A DNA stretch of 64,000 bases from positions 140,001 through 204,000 of the forward strand of contig JADKIL010000019.1 of the NCBI GenBank assembly GCA_016721315.1, written 5' to 3'. Below are positions 58,990-64,000 of this stretch, piece by piece. The notes under the pieces are model-generated. The model had not been told where the DNA came from and ran no database searches. It saw nothing but the letters and a program-made list of their open reading frames with translations. Numbering within the stretch: position 1 is the stretch's first letter; every line of letters begins with the position of its first letter. The stretch is from Candidatus Villigracilis vicinus (GTDB taxonomy: Bacteria > Chloroflexota > Anaerolineae > Anaerolineales > Villigracilaceae). A program made the translations under genes and the position numbers.

Positions 58990-59025
58990 TTTATTGATAA
59001 ATTCAAAACAAAAGGAGCAGACCCA

Positions 59026-59937
59026 ATGACAGCTCAGTTAATTGATGGAACCGCTATTGCGCAGAAGGTGCGCGATGAAGTAAAGGAAAAAGTAGCCAAA
59101 CGACTCGCGGCGGGAAAGTCGCAGCCGGGGTTGGCAACTGTTTTGGTGGGAGAGCGGATCGACTCGGCGACGTATGTCAGCATGAAGCAAAAGGCATGTG
59201 CAGAATTGGGAATGACATCCTTTCATCACCCTGTTCCTGCAGATATCACCCAGGATGACCTCGAGAAACTTATCAAGCAATTGAATGCCGACCCGAAGGT
59301 TCACGGTATTCTTGTGCAGTTGCCTTTGCCGGATCATTTAGATGAAGAGCGTATTCTGCAGCTTATCAGTATTGAGAAAGATGTGGATGGTTTTTCACCG
59401 ATCAACCTTGGGCGGCTGGCGCAAAAGGGGCGCGAACCTTTGTTCGTTCCTTGCACGCCGTATGGATGTATCTACCTTCTCAAAGAAGCCGGTGTAAAGA
59501 TCGCAGGTGCCAATGCTGTGGTTTTGGGGCGCTCCAATATTGTTGGTATGCCTGCAGCGTTGCTCCTGATAAAAGAAAATGCCACGGTCACTGTTGTCCA
59601 CTCGAAGACGAAGGATATCCCGGCTGTTTTGCGTGATGCCGATATCATCATTGCCGCCATTGGGCGTGCTGAAATGGTACGCGGGGATTGGATCAAACCC
59701 GGCGCGGCTGTGATCGATGTAGGCATCAATGGCATCCCAATGCTCAACCCTGATGGTACCCCGGTTATTAGCCAGAAGACCGGCAAGCCGCGCCAGAAAC
59801 TGGTGGGGGATGTCAACTTTGAGGAAGCAAAAGAAGTTGCGGGCTTTATTACCCCTGTTCCGGGCGGTGTCGGTCCGATGACGATCGCGATGCTGATGGC
59901 GAACACCCTCAGGGCTGCCGAGATCCAGGAAAAATAG
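59026..59937 (+). CDS. folD: Methylenetetrahydrofolate dehydrogenase/cyclohydrolase FolD
   Basis: This 303-aa bifunctional enzyme interconverts methylene-, methenyl- and formyl-tetrahydrofolate with NADP. The catalytic Tyr50-x3-Lys54 is in SATYVSMKQKA. GILVQLPLPDHLDEERIL, the signature EKDVDGFSPINLG, the nucleotide-binding loop VVLGRSNIVGMPAALLL and the C-terminal FITPVPGGVGPMTIAMLMANT are all present. AAAGGAG precedes the ATG by 8-9 nt. It is a single-gene unit with its own terminator. It links the one-carbon pool to the methyltransferase cluster at 29874-34311 only by general metabolism. Confidence 0.96.
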   Translation: MTAQLIDGTAIAQKVRDEVKEKVAKRLAAGKSQPGLATVLVGERIDSATYVSMKQKACAELGMTSFHHPVPADITQDDLEKLIKQLNADPKVHGILVQLPLPDHLDEERILQLISIEKDVDGFSPINLGRLAQKGREPLFVPCTPYGCIYLLKEAGVKIAGANAVVLGRSNIVGMPAALLLIKENATVTVVHSKTKDIPAVLRDADIIIAAIGRAEMVRGDWIKPGAAVIDVGINGIPMLNPDGTPVISQKTGKPRQKLVGDVNFEEAKEVAGFITPVPGGVGPMTIAMLMANTLRAAEIQEK

Positions 59938-59962
59938 AAATTCACTTTTGAGGATCGTTATG

Positions 59963-59994
59963 AAAACCATCCCGCTTTCTGCGGGATGGTTTTT
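59963..59994 (+). terminator. Intrinsic terminator of folD
   Basis: AAAACCATCCCGC (59963-59975) and GCGGGATGGTTTT form a perfect stem with a TTTCT loop, followed by a T-tract. Confidence 0.92.
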
Positions 59995-60008
59995 CTTTAA
60001 TCCGACCC

Positions 60009-60047
60009 TTGACATAATAACAATTTGACACTATTATAAGATTGTTA
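60009..60047 (+). promoter_or_regulatory. Promoter of padR with an overlapping inverted repeat operator
   Basis: TTGACA (60009-60014), 17 bp, TATTAT (60032-60037) is a near-consensus promoter. The inverted repeat TAACAAT (60018-60024)/ATTGTTA (60041-60047) brackets the -10, where a PadR dimer could block polymerase. Confidence 0.7.
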
Positions 60048-60082
60048 CTAGTAAGGAATTGATATTACTGAAAGGAATGATC

Positions 60083-60439
60083 ATGGTTGAACCTGGTTCT
60101 CATACCAAAAAATTTCAAAAAGAATTGAATGCTGGTACATCTTCGCTGGTTTTGTTGAGTGTGTTAAGTCGCAGTGACGAGCCGATGTATGGTTATCAAA
60201 TTGCGAAAATGCTTGAAGAAAGCGGACCTGAGATCCCCATGATGAAACAGGGAACCTTGTATCCGGTACTTCGTTCGTTAGAGGAGAATGGCTTGCTTGA
60301 AAGCACGGTAGAGCCTTCTGTCTCCGGTCCGCCGCGCCGATATTACAAGATCACAAAAGAGGGGCGCGCAGCATTGGAAGAATGGACCGACTTGTGGAAG
60401 CAGACGAAGAAATTTGTGGATTCGATCTTGAAAGGATGA
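60083..60439 (+). CDS. PadR-family transcriptional regulator
   Basis: This 118-aa winged-helix regulator has the PadR core SSLVLLSVLSRSDEPMYGYQIAKMLEE, the recognition region MKQGTLYPVLRSLEENGLLES and the wing SGPPRRYYKITKEGRAALEEW. It lacks a long C-terminal coiled coil (PadR-s2 type). The ATG at 60083 is favoured by AAAGGA 7 nt upstream; other in-frame starts lie at 60059 and 60077. A membrane protein gene follows after 4 nt. This is a common PadR plus HAAS/sensor pair that responds to envelope stress or drugs. Autorepression is likely through the operator upstream. Confidence 0.92.
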   Translation: MVEPGSHTKKFQKELNAGTSSLVLLSVLSRSDEPMYGYQIAKMLEESGPEIPMMKQGTLYPVLRSLEENGLLESTVEPSVSGPPRRYYKITKEGRAALEEWTDLWKQTKKFVDSILKG

Positions 60440-60443
60440 CAGG

Positions 60444-61328
60444 ATGTTTAATACGATTGAAGAATATCTGGATGCTCTTAAAAATGAAATGAAAGATGCC
60501 GACCCTGCATTGGTGCAGGACGCTCAGGCAGATGCTCGTGAACACTTAACTCTGGCACTAAAAGCATCAAAGGAGAAAGAACCTGATCTGTCCGATGTAG
60601 ATGCGTTGACAAGGATTATTGATGGATACGGCTCTCCGGAAGAGACCGCTTCAGCCTATCGAGAGGTGGAGCGTCGCACATCGCCTACATTGGGACAGCC
60701 TGTCAGGCAACGCTCGTTTCTGAGCCGTTTCTTTGGTGTATACACAGACCCGCGTGCCTGGGGGGCGTTGCTCTACATGTTGATTGCCTTCGTGACAGGT
60801 GTGTTTTACTTTACCTGGGCGGTGACGGGTGTTTCTGTGTCAGTGTCTTTTTTGATCTTCATCTTTGGCTTCCCCTTTGCTTTGTTGTTCCTGATTTCCA
60901 TTCGCGGGCTGGCATTACTCGAAGGCAGGCTCGTGGAGGCATTGCTCGGCGTCCGTATGCCACGCCGCCCGTTGTTTTCTCATCAAGGGATGAAGTGGTT
61001 TGAACGCCTCAAAGCGCTGGTCACAGACAGGCAGACCTGGTTGATGATCCTTTATATGCTGATTCAGTTTGTGTTGGGAACGATCTACTTTGTACTGATC
61101 GTAACTGTTCTCAGTTTTTCAGTGTCTCTCATTGCTATTCCTTTTGTGCAGGAATCCTTTCATATGGATATGGTTGTGTTCAATAACGAACGTCTTGCTC
61201 TGCCAACCTGGACTTACCCCTTATGGGTGTTGGGCGGCTTCCTGTTGTGGACGATCTTTATGAATATCGTGCGGGGAGTTGGTCAACTGCATGGGAAACT
61301 TGCCAAGTGGATTTTGGTTGGCGAGTAA
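60444..61328 (+). CDS. HAAS-type membrane sensor protein
   Basis: This 294-aa protein has an N-terminal cytoplasmic helical HAAS-like domain (IEEYLDALKNEMKDADPALVQ..., LTRIIDGYGSPEETASAYREVE). A 'putative sensor' membrane region follows with about six transmembrane helices in two repeated halves (FFGVYTDPRAWGALLYMLIAF and LVTDRQTWLMILYMLIQF). Such proteins are encoded with PadR regulators and usually bind or modulate them. Its ATG is 4 nt after the padR stop. Two ABC exporter genes lie just downstream in divergent orientation and may be controlled by the pair. Confidence 0.8.
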   Translation: MFNTIEEYLDALKNEMKDADPALVQDAQADAREHLTLALKASKEKEPDLSDVDALTRIIDGYGSPEETASAYREVERRTSPTLGQPVRQRSFLSRFFGVYTDPRAWGALLYMLIAFVTGVFYFTWAVTGVSVSVSFLIFIFGFPFALLFLISIRGLALLEGRLVEALLGVRMPRRPLFSHQGMKWFERLKALVTDRQTWLMILYMLIQFVLGTIYFVLIVTVLSFSVSLIAIPFVQESFHMDMVVFNNERLALPTWTYPLWVLGGFLLWTIFMNIVRGVGQLHGKLAKWILVGE

Positions 61329-61348
61329 AGCATCTTATTTAGTATAAA

Positions 61349-61384
61349 TAAAAACACGCCCTGAAATATTCAGGGCGTGTTTTA
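61349..61384. terminator. Bidirectional terminator between the sensor and ABC ATPase genes
   Basis: AAAACACGCCCTGAA (61351-61365) and TTCAGGGCGTGTTTT (61369-61383) form a perfect stem with a 3-nt loop and T/A tracts on both sides. Confidence 0.92.
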
Positions 61385-61404
61385 TTTCCATGAGTCTCGT
61401 GGTT

Positions 61405-62277
61405 TCACCCTGTCATCAACTTGACGTAGATCTCTTCCAGCGCTGATTCGCGCATGGAAAGGTCTACAAGTGTCCACCCTTTGGAGGATACGGTCTCCAG
61501 CATGTGAGCAATCCCCTCCACGTCATGAGTGCGGAAGATGTAATTGCCGCCGATGTGCTCGTAATCCAAATTGTCGTCTGAGTGAAAGATGACCTGATAT
61601 TCCCGCTTGCCTAACTTTGAACGTAGGGCGTCCATTGTGTCAAAGACCAGCAACTTGCCGTTCTTGATGATCGCGACCCGGTCGCAGATGGTTTCCACAT
61701 GGAAGAGGTTGTGCGCGCTTAGCAAGATGGTCTTGCCTTCGCGCTTAAGCGTTTTGAGATAATTGATGATAAAAAACGAAGTCAGCGGGTCGAGCCCGGA
61801 ATTGGGTTCATCAAGGATGAGCAGTTCGGGGTCATGCAGCAAGGTCCGTGCAATGGCGGTCTTGCGTTTCATGCCTTTTGAGAACTCGCCGGTGAGTTTG
61901 TTGCTTTGCTCCAGCCCAAGCGAGTCGAGCAATCCGTCGATGCGACTCAGCGCTTTCTGTCGCGGCATTTGGTAAAGTTCTGAGAAGAACAGTAGATATT
62001 GCTGGGCGGTCATTGCCTCGTAAAGCGGACTTTCCTCCGGCAGGTATCCGATCTTATGCTTGACCTTGATGCTGTGCTTGACCATATCCTGCCCCATGAC
62101 GCGCACTTCGCCAGATGTGGGTTCGATCAGCCCGGCGATCATTTTCATGGTGGTGCTTTTGCCCGCGCCGTTATGACCAATGATGCCGACGATCTCACCC
62201 TCATTGATTTGTAAGTTTAGTTTTTCAACGACTGTAGTATTATCGTAGCGCTTGATGACGTCTGTAAGCTGGATCAT
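61405..62277 (-). CDS. ABC transporter ATP-binding protein (ABC-2 exporter type)
   Basis: This 290-aa ATPase has Walker A GHNGAGKSTTMK, the Q-loop region GYLPEESPLYEAMT, signature GEFSKGMKRKTAIARTLLHDP, Walker B LLILDEPNSGLD and switch His in LLSAHNLFHVE. The C-terminal part (about 215-290) is a DUF4162-like tail common in ABC-2 exporters. It is divergent from the permease gene, 41 bp away, and likely powers it. TAAAAT ends 6 nt before the ATG with no ribosome binding site, so the mRNA is probably leaderless. Confidence 0.93.
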   Translation of the reverse strand: MIQLTDVIKRYDNTTVVEKLNLQINEGEIVGIIGHNGAGKSTTMKMIAGLIEPTSGEVRVMGQDMVKHSIKVKHKIGYLPEESPLYEAMTAQQYLLFFSELYQMPRQKALSRIDGLLDSLGLEQSNKLTGEFSKGMKRKTAIARTLLHDPELLILDEPNSGLDPLTSFFIINYLKTLKREGKTILLSAHNLFHVETICDRVAIIKNGKLLVFDTMDALRSKLGKREYQVIFHSDDNLDYEHIGGNYIFRTHDVEGIAHMLETVSSKGWTLVDLSMRESALEEIYVKLMTG

Positions 62278-62283
62278 ATCGTA

Positions 62284-62289
62284 ATTTTA
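62284..62289 (-). promoter_or_regulatory. -10 element of a leaderless promoter for the ABC ATPase
   Basis: The minus strand reads TAAAAT (complement of 62284-62289), then 6 nt, then the ATG at 62277. No Shine-Dalgarno sequence is present. Confidence 0.55.
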
Positions 62290-62318
62290 TCTCAAAGTAT
62301 CTGTGAGCGTGGAAATAC

Positions 62319-63947
62319 ATGAACCAAGTCTTTGTGATCGCATGGCGCGAAATTACACGGTTGCGAAAGCGTTTTGGCGGGGGAGCCAGCCCGATGGCGG
62401 TGATTTTTCTGCTGGTTGTTTTGGGTTTGTCTGCCTATTCATTACAGGATACGGTCTCGTTGGGGAATGGGTTGTACCGCGTAGGTGTTTCTGGCGATGT
62501 ACCGCTGATCGAAGACGGCCGTTTCACTGTGGTTGAGGTTAGCCCGGAGGAGGGGCAGGCACTTTTGCTTGATACATCCATTGATGCGTTGATCGTTGGG
62601 GCAGAAGTCTTTGCGCGCGAAGACGATAAGTCGCAATTTGCGGTGCGGGCACTGAAGCAATACATGGAGAAGGAAGAACTGGTACGCGTCGGAAATTCCT
62701 TTGCGGAAGGGGATGCGTTTCCGCTGCGAGTGGGGGTCAATTACCTGAGCGCTGAGCAGGTTCCGGCGGAGGGGGAAGCGCAGATTTCCGTCCCGCAAAC
62801 CACCAAAGCGGAGGAGGTGATCATCCCTTCACTTACGCCGCCGCCCGCGCCGTTTACCCAGGTGCTTGTTGCTCTGATCTATATCATGCCGATCACCTTC
62901 ATCAGCATTTTCTTTACCAGTAGTTTTATGGACGAAAAATCGAATCGCCGTTTGACGATCTTGCTGTCTGCGCCAGTGACTCCCTTTCAGATCGTCCTTG
63001 GCAAGATGCTGCCCTATGCAGTCTTTGCACTTTCAACCACGGTGTTGATCGCTTATTTGACGAAGGGCAACATCCTGCTTGCGCTCGCCATCTTCGCACC
63101 GACAACGATGTTCATTTTCGCCATTTATTTGATGGTGCCGCTTTTTTATCGTACCTTCAAAGATACGACCTTTATTGCGATGTTCGTCACCACCATGACA
63201 ACAGCATATCTTGTTTTTCCGGCGATATTCACGAACAGTAGTGATCTCGCATATATTTCTCCGCTGACATTGGCAGTGAAGATGTATCGCGCTGAACCAT
63301 TTGGCTGGCGTGAGTATCTGCTGCCATCTTTGCCGATGACAGCGATCTTTGGTTTTGCCATGTTTGCAAGTACACGCCTTTTAAATGAAGAATTCCTGAT
63401 GGGCTATAAACCCATCACACGGAAGATCGGGGATGCCATTTATTTAATGATGGCACATTCCAAGCCGTGGTTTGCGGTGATGTTATGGAGCCTGCTGGTC
63501 ATCCCTGCGGTTTACATGGCGCAGGTGGTGATGCTGGCATTTGCCACCAATCTGCCGGTCAGTTTGATCCTCGGCGCCACGTTGATCACCTCAGCCTTGA
63601 TCGAGGAAGTCGTCAAGACCATCGGTATCGTAGTTTTGGCGGAACATGGTGTTGTGAAAACTGTCCGCGAGATTCTGGGGTTATCCTTCCTTTCTGCGCT
63701 GGGATTTTTGATCGGTGAGAAGTTGCTTTTACTGGTTTCGATCAGCATGGTATCTCAAGCGAATGTTTCGGGTGCATTGTTTGGAGCAAGTGTCTTTTTG
63801 CTCATTCCGCTCACGGCACATTTCATTTTTACTGCTGCCGTAACGCTCTTGCGAACGAAATTAAACTTCCCGTATTGGCTGGCTATAGCGTTTGGAACGG
63901 TAGCGCACTTTTTCTACAATGCTTATGTGATGCGAGGTGGAATGTGA
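62319..63947 (+). CDS. ABC-2 permease fused to a PrsW/CPBP-like protease domain
   Basis: This 542-aa membrane protein has an N-terminal ABC-2 permease (first TM about 24-42, large extracytoplasmic loop to about 175, five more TMs to about 355, with FFTSSFMDEKSNRRLTILLSAPV typical of NatB/YhaP permeases). The C-terminal region (about 385-542) has further TMs with Glu429-Glu430 in LIEEVVKTIG, Glu467 in IGEKLL, His501 in TAHFIF and His530 in VAHFFYN. This is the pattern of intramembrane glutamyl proteases of the PrsW/CPBP group. The gene is divergent from its ATPase and overlaps the next permease (GTGA). Confidence 0.82.
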   Translation: MNQVFVIAWREITRLRKRFGGGASPMAVIFLLVVLGLSAYSLQDTVSLGNGLYRVGVSGDVPLIEDGRFTVVEVSPEEGQALLLDTSIDALIVGAEVFAREDDKSQFAVRALKQYMEKEELVRVGNSFAEGDAFPLRVGVNYLSAEQVPAEGEAQISVPQTTKAEEVIIPSLTPPPAPFTQVLVALIYIMPITFISIFFTSSFMDEKSNRRLTILLSAPVTPFQIVLGKMLPYAVFALSTTVLIAYLTKGNILLALAIFAPTTMFIFAIYLMVPLFYRTFKDTTFIAMFVTTMTTAYLVFPAIFTNSSDLAYISPLTLAVKMYRAEPFGWREYLLPSLPMTAIFGFAMFASTRLLNEEFLMGYKPITRKIGDAIYLMMAHSKPWFAVMLWSLLVIPAVYMAQVVMLAFATNLPVSLILGATLITSALIEEVVKTIGIVVLAEHGVVKTVREILGLSFLSALGFLIGEKLLLLVSISMVSQANVSGALFGASVFLLIPLTAHFIFTAAVTLLRTKLNFPYWLAIAFGTVAHFFYNAYVMRGGM

Positions 63948-64000
63948 TTTACCCTTTCCTCGCAGTTGTCAAAAAAGAGTTAACGTCCGTTCTGCGTGAC
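63944..64000 (+). CDS. ABC-2 permease-like protein, 5' end only (partial)
   Basis: A GTG at 63944 overlaps the stop of the preceding permease (GTGA) and opens a frame running off the window: MIYPFLAVVKKELTSVLRD, 19 residues. The F-x-V-x-KKE-L start is typical of ABC-2 permease N-terminal cytoplasmic segments, so this is probably the second permease of the exporter. Confidence 0.6.
   Translation, partial: MIYPFLAVVKKELTSVLRD

Overview
This window is chromosomal DNA from a bacterium, most likely of the phylum Chloroflexota, class Anaerolineae. That placement is inferred from gene content and style (multi-GAF cytoplasmic kinases, a bS21/IF-1 pair, PT-rich LysM lipoproteins, an ASKHA-ferredoxin corrinoid activator, many promoters ending at the start codon). 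It is not based on a database search. No phage, plasmid, CRISPR array or transposase gene is seen.

Layout. 1-1407: 3' part of a 23S rRNA, a 5S rRNA and the rRNA operon terminator. 1445-4350: recQ, then rpsU-infA behind a leader that contains an intrinsic terminator. 4369-9161 (minus): pyruvate:ferredoxin oxidoreductase and a dihydroorotate-dehydrogenase-like flavoprotein. 9181-13909 (minus): small metabolic genes, a LysM lipoprotein and a large membrane protein.

13971-29849 (minus) is the most striking block. Two giant soluble hybrid histidine kinases (1986 and 2134 aa, with 8 and 9 GAF domains) are interleaved with a single-domain receiver, a receiver-PP2C phosphatase, an HPt protein and a receiver-class III nucleotide cyclase. 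Both kinase genes start from near-identical promoters. A 29874-34311 cluster follows (minus): UroD-type methyltransferase (frameshifted), homocysteine-type methyltransferase, ferredoxin-ASKHA activator and a small 'virulence factor' family protein. Every gap between these genes carries a palindromic repeat. 34390-36134 is an OmpR-type two-component system with a symmetric operator-like sequence upstream, next to a 151-bp element closed by 15-bp terminal inverted repeats.

38693-44283 looks like one redox or metal-responsive unit: membrane ferredoxin (NapH/NosR type), a repeat-containing membrane protein, a di-haem cytochrome c peroxidase, a YtkA/FixH-like protein and a two-component system. 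The same 11-bp-phased CTTTA repeats precede both the ferredoxin gene and the peroxidase/regulator divergent region. 44600-47493 encodes the glyoxylate bypass (malate synthase, isocitrate lyase). 47566-50720 (mostly minus) carries rsfS, thpR, a receiver, a DUF1684 gene, an ECF sigma/anti-sigma pair and tRNA-Val(CAC). 50767-55446 (minus) is an envelope operon: a histidine-kinase-like protein lacking its phospho-acceptor His, a LysM protein and a frameshifted LytR-CpsA-Psr protein. The last 8.5 kb (plus, except one gene) holds a TPR protein, a lipoprotein, MtaB, FolD, a PadR/sensor pair and an ABC-2 exporter whose permease ends in a PrsW/CPBP-like protease domain.

Two large genes and one small gene are each broken by a single base in a homopolymer. 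This suggests long-read consensus errors rather than true gene decay.
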